47,732 nucleotides of DNA from Desulfuromonadales bacterium (lineage in GTDB: Bacteria; Desulfobacterota; Desulfuromonadia; Desulfuromonadales; Geopsychrobacteraceae), in assembly GCA_019429255.1 (NCBI GenBank), contig JAHYIY010000020.1:1-47732 (forward strand). The letters run 5' to 3'. The translations under genes were made by a program, and so were the position numbers. Below are positions 8,084 through 16,538 of the stretch, piece after piece. The first letter of the stretch is position 1. The number at the start of each line of letters is the position of its first letter. The notes beneath the pieces are model-generated. The model saw only the letters and a list, made by a program, of their open reading frames with translations. It made no database searches and was not told the DNA's origin.

Positions 8084-8176
8084 ATGGCCGGCATCCTGGG
8101 ATCGGTAGAAGCAGACATCAAACGTGCCGGGCGTAATACCATCCGCCCCAACCCGTACAGAAGGGATGCAAGTTGA
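8084..8176 (+). CDS. possible 30-residue leader ORF overlapping the GGDEF-EAL start
   Basis: An ATG at 8084 opens a 30-codon frame whose TGA (8174-8176) overlaps the TTG start of the next gene at 8173. The product would begin MAGILGSVEAD and end YRRDAS. No Shine-Dalgarno is visible and no family is recognised. It may simply be untranslated leader RNA; the overlap is the only argument for translation. Confidence 0.2.
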   Translation: MAGILGSVEADIKRAGRNTIRPNPYRRDAS

Positions 8177-9915
8177 AGAATGAACACGCCTTTTACCTGG
8201 ACTCAACAGGCTCTTTCAGGATGCTCATTGTTGATGACCAGCAGGAACAGCTGAAGAGCGTCCAACTGATGCTGAAAATTAACGGCTATGAGGATGTCGA
8301 TCTGGCCTCTGGTGGGGAGGAAGCGATTAGAAAGCTGCAGTGCGGATGCTACCAGCTCCTGCTTCTCGACTTGCAAATGCCCGGGGCAACCGGCCTGAAC
8401 GTGCTTGATCACATCAGGCAGGCAGGCCATGCCACTGAAACCATCGTGCTTAGCGGCGAGTCATCTTTCGAGTGGGTCAAGGAAGCCATGCGCCTGGGAG
8501 CCCATGATTATATCCGCAAACCCTACAAACCGGCTGAACTTCTCAGCGCCATTTCCAAAGCTCGCGAACAGTATTACGAAAAACAGCTGCTGCAAAAAAA
8601 ACTGAAGAGCATCAACTATCTGGCCTATCACGATCTGCTGACAGGGCTGCCTAACCGTGCTCTTTTCTTGGACAGGGTTAACCAGACTATCGCCCGCGCC
8701 CAGCGCCATGAGCAACAGTTTGCCCTGATATTCATCGACATGGATCGCTTTAAATCCATCAACGACACCCTGGGACACCTTATCGGCGATCGCGTCCTGC
8801 AACTGGTTGCCAACAGAATCCTCGGCTGCCTGCGAGCGGAAGATACCCTGTGTCGTTTCGGCGGGGACGAATTTGCCCTGTTGCTGCCCGACATCTCCGA
8901 CCAGCAGGGCATTGCCACCGTCGCAAAGAAAATCCTCGATGAAATCCGCAAAACGTTTCTTATCGACCGGCATCAGCTGCATCTACGCGCCAGTCTTGGC
9001 GTAGCGGTTTATCCGACCACCGGCACGACCTCGGAAGCCCTGTTGCACAATGCCGATATCGCCATGTACCACATCAAGTCGAGCAGCAGGGACAGCTACT
9101 CTTTTTATACCGACGCCATGAAAGAAGAGACGGTCTCCAATGCGGCGGAACGGGATCTGCGACAGGCCCTTGAAGAAAATCAGTTCAGGGTGCATTTCCA
9201 GCCGCAATTCAATCCCCACACCAGGGCCGTCGTTGGCCTGGAAGCCCTGTTGCGCCGCCACCATCCGCACCGGGGCATCATCTATCCTGAGGAGTTTTTA
9301 CCTGTCGCTGAAGAGGCGAAACTTCTATTGACCATCGAGTCATTGGTTCTGCGTCAAGTGTGTAAAACCCTGGCGCAGTGGCATCATCAGGGATTTCGCA
9401 ACGTTCCGGTCTCTCTGAATATTTCACCGATTCAGCTGGAGCAGGAAGGTTTTGTCGAGAATTTTCTTGGGACACTGACAGAATTTGACCTTGGCCCTGA
9501 ACTTTTTAATCTGGAAATCACCGAAGAAAGCCTTTTAAAAGGGCAAAAGCTGATCGCACACAATATAAAAGCCCTGCGTGAGCGGGGCATAGCCATCACC
9601 GTCGATGACTTCGGTCGCGGCTTTTTACCTTTAAGCTACCTGCAATATGTGGCTGTGAGCGCCCTGAAAATCGATCGCGCATTTGTCCGCGAGCTCGGCA
9701 AAACACCTCAGAGTTCACGTCTGATTGACGGTATAGCGATGATGGCCAAAGGGATGAAACTCAATCTGGCCGCCGACGGAATCGAAGAACTGGAGCAACT
9801 CGATCACCTCAGCCAACTTGGCTGCGAAAAGGTGCAAGGATTCTTTTTCAGTGGGGCCCTGCCGCAGGAAAAGATCGCACCATTGCTGACCCGCAGGACG
9901 GCGGATGAAAATTGA
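8173..9915 (+). CDS. response regulator with GGDEF and EAL domains (c-di-GMP turnover)
   Basis: A 580-residue protein with a receiver domain (about 16-130; phospho-acceptor D66, K116), a GGDEF domain (about 150-315) and an EAL domain (about 325-572). The cyclase motif GGDEF is intact at 230-234 and the inhibitory I-site RAED (221-224) lies the usual five residues upstream. The EAL motif is intact at 357-359, with LEITEE, DDFGRG and KIDRAF following, so both synthesis and hydrolysis of c-di-GMP look possible. In the ADGIEE segment the usual first Glu of AEGVE is Asp, which may weaken hydrolysis. The start is TTG 8173, with AGGG (8161-8164) upstream; the ATG at 8221 would cut into the receiver. 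Expression is controlled by the GEMM-I riboswitch. Confidence 0.92.
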   Translation: MKNEHAFYLDSTGSFRMLIVDDQQEQLKSVQLMLKINGYEDVDLASGGEEAIRKLQCGCYQLLLLDLQMPGATGLNVLDHIRQAGHATETIVLSGESSFEWVKEAMRLGAHDYIRKPYKPAELLSAISKAREQYYEKQLLQKKLKSINYLAYHDLLTGLPNRALFLDRVNQTIARAQRHEQQFALIFIDMDRFKSINDTLGHLIGDRVLQLVANRILGCLRAEDTLCRFGGDEFALLLPDISDQQGIATVAKKILDEIRKTFLIDRHQLHLRASLGVAVYPTTGTTSEALLHNADIAMYHIKSSSRDSYSFYTDAMKEETVSNAAERDLRQALEENQFRVHFQPQFNPHTRAVVGLEALLRRHHPHRGIIYPEEFLPVAEEAKLLLTIESLVLRQVCKTLAQWHHQGFRNVPVSLNISPIQLEQEGFVENFLGTLTEFDLGPELFNLEITEESLLKGQKLIAHNIKALRERGIAITVDDFGRGFLPLSYLQYVAVSALKIDRAFVRELGKTPQSSRLIDGIAMMAKGMKLNLAADGIEELEQLDHLSQLGCEKVQGFFFSGALPQEKIAPLLTRRTADEN

Positions 9916-10119
9916 TTCTGTTTTTCGGGAATAGCCTGACAGTTCAGCTTACTGCTCTGGCCCTTGTGCAACAGCATCGTATGTTTTACGTCGAGGAGAT
10001 TTCAGGATACCCATAAAACTACTGAATTGAATTTCCTCCATGCCGTAGGGGCACCAATAGGGGGACTTTCAATTTTTGTTCTCCATCATTGTACAAACCT
10101 TAACTACAGGTGAAGAAGG

Positions 10120-11004
10120 TCATTCTTTAAGCAGATATTTTCCCACCCAGTTTTTGGCAAACTGAAAGGCGGTGCGGCCGCAGCGCTTGGTTTTGTCATG
10201 ACTCCATTTGATTGCGGCCTGCTCGGCATCGTCGCTCCAGGGGATCGGTTTGCCGAGTTTATCACTCCATTGTTGAAAACAGAGCTGTACCGCTTGAAGA
10301 TAGCGATCCTGGGTAAAAACATGGAACGCGACCCATAAGCCGAAACGGTCGGAAAGAGAGCTTTTTTCATCCTGGACTTCGCTCTGTTGCAGCTCTCCTT
10401 TAACATACTTGCCACCAATGTGGTCACTGCTGTACTCCGGCAGCAGATAACGGCGATTGGACGTGACGTAAATCAGCACATTTTCCGGCGCCGAATAAAC
10501 CGAACCATCAAGGGCACTTTTAAGCATTTTGTAAGAAAGTTCGCCAAATTCGAAGGTCAGATCGTCACAGAGCATGATAAAACGATAGGGCAGGTCCTCA
10601 ACAGCAGCAAAGATCTCGGCGATGTAGATCAGATCTTCCTTTTCCACTTGAATAACCCGCAACCCTTCTGCAGCAAATTCGTTGAGCAGGGCTTTGACCA
10701 TCGACGACTTGCCGGTTCCGCGCGACCCCCAGAGCAGAGCATTGTTGGCCGGATAGCCGTTAAGAAACTGGCGGGTATTGTTGACCATGATGGCTTTTTG
10801 TTCATCGACCCCCAACAGCTGCTCGAGGCGGATGGTGTCGGTCACCCTGACCGGCTCAAGATAGCCGGAAAAAGAGCGGCGACGCCAGTTGGCGGCATAA
10901 CAGGTTTTCCAGTCGACCGCTTGGGCTGCCCTGGGCAATAACATTTCAACAGAACTTAAGACACGCTCGAGTTGGGCAACAACTTCCGGCTTGAGATTCA
11001 TCAT
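10120..11004 (-). CDS. DUF815-family AAA ATPase
   Basis: A 294-residue cytoplasmic ATPase of the DUF815 group. The Walker A motif is GSRGTGKSSM in the middle of the protein, preceded by the family-typical LLGVDEQKAIMVNNTRQF and followed by Walker B FIMLCDDLTF. SDRFGLWVAF near the C-terminus is also characteristic. The biological role of this family is not established. Two adjacent ATG codons (11002-11004 and 10999-11001) could serve as start. It is a single gene with a 204-base gap to the GGDEF-EAL gene, in which I see no feature, and it is divergent from the efflux lipoprotein. Confidence 0.85.
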   Translation of the reverse strand: MMNLKPEVVAQLERVLSSVEMLLPRAAQAVDWKTCYAANWRRRSFSGYLEPVRVTDTIRLEQLLGVDEQKAIMVNNTRQFLNGYPANNALLWGSRGTGKSSMVKALLNEFAAEGLRVIQVEKEDLIYIAEIFAAVEDLPYRFIMLCDDLTFEFGELSYKMLKSALDGSVYSAPENVLIYVTSNRRYLLPEYSSDHIGGKYVKGELQQSEVQDEKSSLSDRFGLWVAFHVFTQDRYLQAVQLCFQQWSDKLGKPIPWSDDAEQAAIKWSHDKTKRCGRTAFQFAKNWVGKYLLKE

Positions 11005-11212
11005 CGGTCACACTCGCTGGATATGAGATAGCATTTTCGCAAAACAGGCAACGGCAAGCTGGGATCAACAGTCCAAGAGTCGCCTGTATACGGCAAATCA
11101 CTCATTTCTGTCAAACCCTAACCGCCCTGCTGACCATTCCGCCTGGGTGGTTTTTGTCGCGGACGTGAATTTTTCAGTTGTGCTATATTGTCCACTTTCA
11201 AGGAGTTGTTCG

Positions 11213-12601
11213 ATGAGACTGGTGATACTTACCATCGTCGCTTTGACCCTGATGGCCTGTCAACCACTAACGCCGCCACCACGGACAGAGCTGGCCGTGC
11301 CGGAAACCTTTTCCGGCACCCTTACAGCAGAAGGCGTGGTTGTAGCTGAGCGCTGGTGGCTCGACTTTGACGATCCGCAGTTGAACGATCTGCAAGCCCG
11401 TCTGTTTAGCGAGAACCTCAATCTGCGCCAGGCTTTTTTGCGCCTCGATCAGCTCGAAGCGCGGCAACGGACGGCGCAAGCGGGGCTCTTCCCGGCGCTG
11501 AACCTGACCGCAAGTGGCCGACGTGAACAAACGGTGACTCAGAGTGCTGAAAACCAGACGACTGCCGGGCGATTAACGGTAGCAGCGGCCTATGAAATCG
11601 ACCTGTGGCAACGTTTGCGCCACCGCACCGCAGCGGCTGAGCTGCGTTTGCTTGCCGGCGAAGATGAAGTTCGTACCCTGCTGCTGAGTTTGAGTGCGCG
11701 CCTGACAGAACTCTACTTCATCGCGGTTGAACAACGGGCCCAAACTGACCTGCTTGAGCAGCGACTGCACCATAACCGCGAACTGGTGAGGATTATCACC
11801 GAACGTTATCAGTCCGGGCTGGCGAACGCCAGCGAACTCTATCAGGCCCAGCAAAATCTGGCGCAGATGGAAGCGCAATTCCCGCTTTTTGAAACTACCC
11901 TGAACCAGACCAGCAACGCCATGGCCCTGCTCCTCGGCCAACCACCAGGCAGCGTTCAGATTGAGCGCCACCAGTTACCGACACTGACCAATGTCATCGC
12001 TGTCGGTTTGCCGGCCACCCTGCTCAGTCGCCGGCCCGATGTTTCCGCCGCCTTGCTGGAATTGGCAGCAGCTGATCATGATCTGGCCGCCGCCCTGGCC
12101 GATCGCTTGCCACGCCTCGACCTGACCGCCAACATCGGTCATTCCATCACCCGTCTGTCAGGCGGTGATGTCACCGGCACCTTCTGGAGCCTGGCTCTTG
12201 GGCTGACCCAACCCCTTTTCGACGCCGGACGCCTCAAAGCTGCCAGTGATCTACAGCAAGCCGTTCGCGATGAAAAACAGCTGGCCGGCCAGCTGAAGAT
12301 TCTTACCGCCATTGAAGAGGTTGAATCTGCATTGCATGCTGAACAGGGCAGTTTCAGACGCGATCACCTGCTTGCGAAACAACAGGAACTGAACAACCAT
12401 GTTCTGAACATAAGGACAGAAAACTATCTGCTCGGGCTAACAGACAGCCTGGAGCTGCTGCGCAGCGAAATGGCACACCTCGAAGTGCGCAGTCAGCAGT
12501 TGAGTAACCAGCGTCAATGGATCAGCCACCGCATCAGCCTGATCCGTGCCCTTGGTGGCCATTGGATGGATGAGGAAATCGAGCAACGCAAAACCATATA
12601 A
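11213..12601 (+). CDS. TolC/NodT-family outer-membrane efflux lipoprotein
   Basis: A 462-residue outer-membrane channel of the OprM/NodT type. The ATG at 11213 has AAGGAG (11200-11205) seven bases upstream and opens a lipoprotein signal ending in LTLMAC, with the lipidated Cys at 16. The body contains the two duplicated OEP repeats; RWWLDFDDPQLNDL and LLSRRPDVSAALLELAAAD are standard family signatures. Such channels pair with an inner-membrane RND or ABC pump and a periplasmic adaptor, but neither is present nearby, so this one is an orphan. The next gene starts 12 bases downstream and is probably co-transcribed. Confidence 0.92.
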   Translation: MRLVILTIVALTLMACQPLTPPPRTELAVPETFSGTLTAEGVVVAERWWLDFDDPQLNDLQARLFSENLNLRQAFLRLDQLEARQRTAQAGLFPALNLTASGRREQTVTQSAENQTTAGRLTVAAAYEIDLWQRLRHRTAAAELRLLAGEDEVRTLLLSLSARLTELYFIAVEQRAQTDLLEQRLHHNRELVRIITERYQSGLANASELYQAQQNLAQMEAQFPLFETTLNQTSNAMALLLGQPPGSVQIERHQLPTLTNVIAVGLPATLLSRRPDVSAALLELAAADHDLAAALADRLPRLDLTANIGHSITRLSGGDVTGTFWSLALGLTQPLFDAGRLKAASDLQQAVRDEKQLAGQLKILTAIEEVESALHAEQGSFRRDHLLAKQQELNNHVLNIRTENYLLGLTDSLELLRSEMAHLEVRSQQLSNQRQWISHRISLIRALGGHWMDEEIEQRKTI

Positions 12602-12613
12602 AAAGGGCAGACC

Positions 12614-13027
12614 ATGACCCAAAATGAAGCGATCATCATCTCACCGGAACACCCAACCTCGCCCGACAACGAATCACTGCGCCCGTTAAAAACCGTAACC
12701 ACGGTTATTTACGCCCTGCAGGCGGCATCTTTCTTTGTCGGAGTGACCTTGTTTGTGGCGATTGTTTTCAATTACATCAAGCGTGATGAGGCCAGGGGAA
12801 CCTGGCTGGAATCGCACTTTCGCTGGCAGATTCGCACCTTCTGGTATGGCATGCTGTGGACGGGGGTAGGAATTATCACCTACCTGCTGTTGATCGGCTA
12901 CGTGATTCTGTTTGCCAACTATATCTGGATGATCTACCGCGTTGCCAAAGGGTGGCTCAATCTGGCCGAGGGCAAACCGATGGATTTTCGCCCCTATCGC
13001 GAACGCGGCAGGTCACACAATGTTTGA
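12614..13027 (+). CDS. small membrane protein, DUF4870/COG3671-like
   Basis: A 137-residue protein with three hydrophobic segments (about 27-50, 75-100 and 95-112) and the pattern WLESHFRWQIRTFWYG, typical of the small membrane proteins grouped as DUF4870/COG3671. Function is unknown. AAGGGCAG lies just upstream of the ATG. It follows the efflux lipoprotein by 12 bases and its 3' end overlaps the convergent transglycosylase gene by 15 bases. Confidence 0.75.
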   Translation: MTQNEAIIISPEHPTSPDNESLRPLKTVTTVIYALQAASFFVGVTLFVAIVFNYIKRDEARGTWLESHFRWQIRTFWYGMLWTGVGIITYLLLIGYVILFANYIWMIYRVAKGWLNLAEGKPMDFRPYRERGRSHNV

Positions 13028-13762
13028 GTTTTGCAGCAACTGCTTGACCTTGGCCAGATAATTGCGGGTTTCCGTCGGCATCTTTTCCAAACCGTGACGA
13101 TCGACATTCCCTTGCCCCCAGTTATAGGCGGCCAGAGCGCGATCAAGATCGCCAGCGTATTTATCAAGCAAACGACTGAGATAGCGACTGCCCCCGCTGA
13201 TATTTTCGACCGGATCAAAACTGTCTTTGACCCCCAGATCAGCAGCGGTGGTCGGCATCAATTGCATCAGTCCCTGCGCTCCGGCGTGAGAGACCGCTGT
13301 CGGGTTATAGGAACTTTCGACGGCAACGACCGCACGGATCAGCTCCGGCGCCAATTTAACCTGCCTGGCAACACGGTCGATGATCCCTTCAATCTGCTCA
13401 CGTCCGACGGGTTCCGACTGCTGGTGCTGCAGGGTCACATTCTGGCGATATTTGTCAATAAATTGACCTTTGCGGCTATCGAGCAGGCTAAAAGGTGTAA
13501 TTGCAGCAAAATCGAACAGGGGCGATCTCTTTTCGTCTTCATCATCACTATCCGCAAACAACCCTTGCATCATCTGCACTTGGGTCAGCTTGAGCTGTAT
13601 CAGCGCCTGCTCAGCGGTCGCCGGCATAGCGGATTGCCCCTGAGCTGCCTGTTCAAGCAGCTCAGCAAATTCACCGCCGGCCCCATTGGTTGCCGCAGAT
13701 GCCGGAGCAGACAATGGCAGAGGAGGAAACAACGTCGGAAAACTCAGGGATTCAATACTCAT
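13013..13762 (-). CDS. lytic transglycosylase (SLT/GH23 domain)
   Basis: A 249-residue protein with a C-terminal SLT domain (about 125-240). The catalytic Glu lies in VVAVESSYNPTAVS, followed by GAQGLMQLMPTTA and AYNWGQGNVDRHG. It cleaves the glycan strands of peptidoglycan with 1,6-anhydro product formation. The N-terminal 115 residues are low-complexity and glutamine-rich, and no classical signal peptide is seen, which resembles flagellum- or secretion-associated transglycosylases exported by other routes; no such apparatus is encoded nearby. The ATG at 13762 has AGAGG at good spacing and is preferred over a start 11 codons upstream. Confidence 0.88.
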   Translation of the reverse strand: MSIESLSFPTLFPPLPLSAPASAATNGAGGEFAELLEQAAQGQSAMPATAEQALIQLKLTQVQMMQGLFADSDDEDEKRSPLFDFAAITPFSLLDSRKGQFIDKYRQNVTLQHQQSEPVGREQIEGIIDRVARQVKLAPELIRAVVAVESSYNPTAVSHAGAQGLMQLMPTTAADLGVKDSFDPVENISGGSRYLSRLLDKYAGDLDRALAAYNWGQGNVDRHGLEKMPTETRNYLAKVKQLLQNSNIV

Positions 13763-13888
13763 AGCAACCTCTTGATCGGTATAAACGGGGGTCAAGTATC
13801 TATCTTATCGACATGTTCACCCCTGTTCATAAGCAAATTCCGAACCAAATTTTTTCATGCACCTGCCAGAGACCAATGGATTTAAGCG

Positions 13889-14638
13889 ATGGACAAAATC
13901 AAAGAAAAGCTGCACCGCCGCATCAAGCGCAGTTGCGGTAAAGCGATTGGTGATTTTAACCTGATTGACGATGGCGACCGCATTGCCGTGGCCGTTTCCG
14001 GGGGCAAAGATTCATGGACCCTGCTGCATATCCTCAATGATCTGCGTCAGCGCGCGCCAGTCCGTTTTGAGTTGATCGCGGTGAATTTTGACCCCGGCTT
14101 TGCCGGTTACCGCAGCGATCTGCTGGCCGATTATCTGCAGCGCCACAACTTCACCTACCATATAGAAAAGACCGCAAGCTCAGCAGTGATCGCGGAGAAA
14201 CTGCGGCCCGGCTCATCCTACTGCGCCTTCTGCTCGCGCCTGCGGCGCGGCGTTCTCTATAGCGTTGCGCAGCGCCTTGACTGCAACAAGCTGGCCCTGG
14301 GACATCATCTGGACGACTTTATCGAAACCCTGCTGCTTAATCAGTTTTATGCGGGGAAGCTGGCGGCCATGAGTGCGAAGCTGCTGGCCGACAATGGCCT
14401 GCAGACGGTGATCCGCCCGCTGGTGTACGTGGAAGAGGAGTTGATCAGTAATTACAGTACCCGCTGTAATTTTCCGATTATCTCCTGTGCTTGCCCGCTG
14501 GCAGGGGAACAGGAGCACCTGCAGCAGCGCCAACGGATGAAACGCCTGATTCGTGAGTTAAGCAGCGAGATCCCGCAGATTCGCCACAGCCTGCTCAGCG
14601 CCATGGGGAACATCCACCACCGACATCTGCTCGGCTGA
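13889..14638 (+). CDS. TtcA-family tRNA 2-thiolation PP-loop ATPase
   Basis: A 249-residue ATP-pyrophosphatase of the TtcA/TtuA family, which adds sulfur to tRNA bases (2-thiocytidine-32 for TtcA). The PP-loop SGGKDS is near residue 39. The iron-sulfur cysteines appear in YCAFCSRLRRG, followed by LALGHHLDDFIETLLLNQFY and the third cysteine region CACPLAG. It is shorter than the E. coli enzyme (about 311 residues), as is usual in this lineage. It is convergent with the response regulator at 14640, with one base between stops and no terminator visible. Confidence 0.85.
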   Translation: MDKIKEKLHRRIKRSCGKAIGDFNLIDDGDRIAVAVSGGKDSWTLLHILNDLRQRAPVRFELIAVNFDPGFAGYRSDLLADYLQRHNFTYHIEKTASSAVIAEKLRPGSSYCAFCSRLRRGVLYSVAQRLDCNKLALGHHLDDFIETLLLNQFYAGKLAAMSAKLLADNGLQTVIRPLVYVEEELISNYSTRCNFPIISCACPLAGEQEHLQQRQRMKRLIRELSSEIPQIRHSLLSAMGNIHHRHLLG

Positions 14639-14639
14639 T

Positions 14640-16535
14640 TTACCTGTCCTTTTTGCCGAAACCCGAGAACAACCCCTTATGCTGAGCGCTTTGCTCACGG
14701 CGCAGGTTGATCAGACGCAACTCGCGCAGCGCTTCGGTGCAGTCTGGGTTGGCCTGAACCGCCATTTCAAAGGACTTTTCTGCCTGGCGCTCCTTGCCCC
14801 GAGCCTGGTAAACATACCCCAGGCACATATGGGTCTGATAGGAACCGGGACTGAGTTCACGCGATGCCAGCAGAATCTCCATCGCCTGATTACATATCTC
14901 GGCTTTTTCCGGAGCTGATTTGAACAGCGCCCAGGCGAAATTGGTCATGTATTCCGGCTCGGCAGGACTAAACTCGACGGCTTTTTTCAGCGCCTTGGCG
15001 GCGGCAGCGAAACGTCTGACTTTAAGCAGGGCCACCCCCTCCTGGTAGGCGGTCTCGGCCTCAATCACCTGATTGATGTCGATTTTCTTTTTGGGACCGT
15101 TGATCAGTTCATCCAGGTAGTCGTTGCGGGTTGTCGGGTCGCTGAGCACGGTATAGGCCTGGGAAATATACTGAAACATTTCGTTGATCTTGGTGCTCAT
15201 CTCGCGCGAGAGGTCACTGCCAAGAAAACGGTCGGGATGATACTCCTTGGCCAACTTATAGTAGGCGCGGCGAATCTCTCCCGAATCACTTTTGCGATCG
15301 ACAGCCAAAGCGTCAAAGTAGTTAGCATCCATGATGCGCTGGTAATCGTCAAGGATCTTGCGCCGCAGCTTCTCATCGACCATGGCCACTTCGGCATCGG
15401 CATGGTCATCGACCACCCCTTGCTGCGGCGTGGCGTGGTGTTCGAGCATCTCCGAAATCAACAGAGCAACAATGAGCTTTTGCACCTCACGACGAGCCAG
15501 GGGGTGCTGCTCCAGAATGTCCTGCAGACGTTTCTGGCCCTGGCAGCTTTTTAAGACCGCCAGACCGCGTTTTCCCAGGTCAATGTCCTGAAAACGATAC
15601 TTGGGATTGATGGCCTGACACAGATAGTCGTTCGTAAAGGGGGAAAGAAACTCGTCGACCTGCTTGAACGTCCAATAGCGGCTGACCCCCTGCAAAATCA
15701 GGGAAGCAGGTGACAGACGGATCTGGGTTACCCCTTTTTTGAAGTCTTTACCCGGCTCAAAGTACAGCTTTCCAATACGCCAGGCAAAGGTCGACAGCAG
15801 TTTTTCGGTAACCTGACGTTCCAGCACCGTTTTGAGCTCCTGCGGAGTCAACAACCCCATCTGAATCAGCACCGTCCCCTGCAGACGACCGGTCTTCTTA
15901 CTGACCTCCACCGACTGATCGCAGTCAACCTGGGTGATAACCCCCTCCCTCACCAGCATCCGCCCGAGACACTCGCCGAGCACATTAGAGCGGGCGAACA
16001 CCGGGTAACCATCTTTGATATAGATAACCTTTTTTGCTGCACCGTGATGTAAGTGCAACAGCCCCGTGGCTTTTTCGACATAGAGGCGATGCAGCTGGGT
16101 CGGAATGGTAAATTCCGCTATGGGCAGGACTTTTTTTTCGGCAGCACTGACAGTTTTTTGAGTCTGGCTGAAGACGCGCTCGAGCAGGTGCTGCAGGTCA
16201 ATACCAGTGAAGGGTTTGAAGAGAAAATCATCGACGCCGTATTCCTCTTTAGCGGCCCTGATCTGCTCCGGACTATGGAAGGTCGTGGTAATAATCACGA
16301 CCGGTAAGTTGCGGGTTTTGTCGTGTTTGCGCAGGGCCTGACAGATATTCGGGCCGGAAATCTCCGGCATGTTAATATCAATAAACGCCAGATCAAACTC
16401 ATCGCTGAGCAGTTTGCGCAGGCCCAGGGCACCGCGATCAGTAGCTTCGACGTCGAATCCGGCCGCTGCAAGCGCCTGCTGCAGAGAATCTCTTAAGTCG
16501 CGGTCATCGTCAATGATCAGAATGTTCTTACGCAT
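14640..16535 (-). CDS. REC-DUF4388-DnaJ-TPR response regulator
   Basis: A 631-residue protein of unusual layout. Residues 1-120 are a receiver (phospho-Asp D53 in AFIDINMPEISG, Lys107). Residues about 140-360 look like a DUF4388/PATAN-type segment. Residues 405-475 are a J-domain with an intact HPD (433-435) in AKEYHPDRFLG. Residues about 490-610 are TPR repeats. The J-domain should stimulate the ATPase of DnaK-type chaperones, so phosphorylation might direct a chaperone to a target; that link is inference. No DNA-binding domain or membrane segment is seen. It starts three bases after the glnE stop and closes the long minus-strand gene run. Confidence 0.85.
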   Translation of the reverse strand: MRKNILIIDDDRDLRDSLQQALAAAGFDVEATDRGALGLRKLLSDEFDLAFIDINMPEISGPNICQALRKHDKTRNLPVVIITTTFHSPEQIRAAKEEYGVDDFLFKPFTGIDLQHLLERVFSQTQKTVSAAEKKVLPIAEFTIPTQLHRLYVEKATGLLHLHHGAAKKVIYIKDGYPVFARSNVLGECLGRMLVREGVITQVDCDQSVEVSKKTGRLQGTVLIQMGLLTPQELKTVLERQVTEKLLSTFAWRIGKLYFEPGKDFKKGVTQIRLSPASLILQGVSRYWTFKQVDEFLSPFTNDYLCQAINPKYRFQDIDLGKRGLAVLKSCQGQKRLQDILEQHPLARREVQKLIVALLISEMLEHHATPQQGVVDDHADAEVAMVDEKLRRKILDDYQRIMDANYFDALAVDRKSDSGEIRRAYYKLAKEYHPDRFLGSDLSREMSTKINEMFQYISQAYTVLSDPTTRNDYLDELINGPKKKIDINQVIEAETAYQEGVALLKVRRFAAAAKALKKAVEFSPAEPEYMTNFAWALFKSAPEKAEICNQAMEILLASRELSPGSYQTHMCLGYVYQARGKERQAEKSFEMAVQANPDCTEALRELRLINLRREQSAQHKGLFSGFGKKDR

Positions 16536-16538
16536 AAA

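Noticed and set aside
13031-13885. A 284-codon plus-strand open frame
   Set aside because: It is antisense to the lytic transglycosylase, which has a clear catalytic domain and ribosome binding site.
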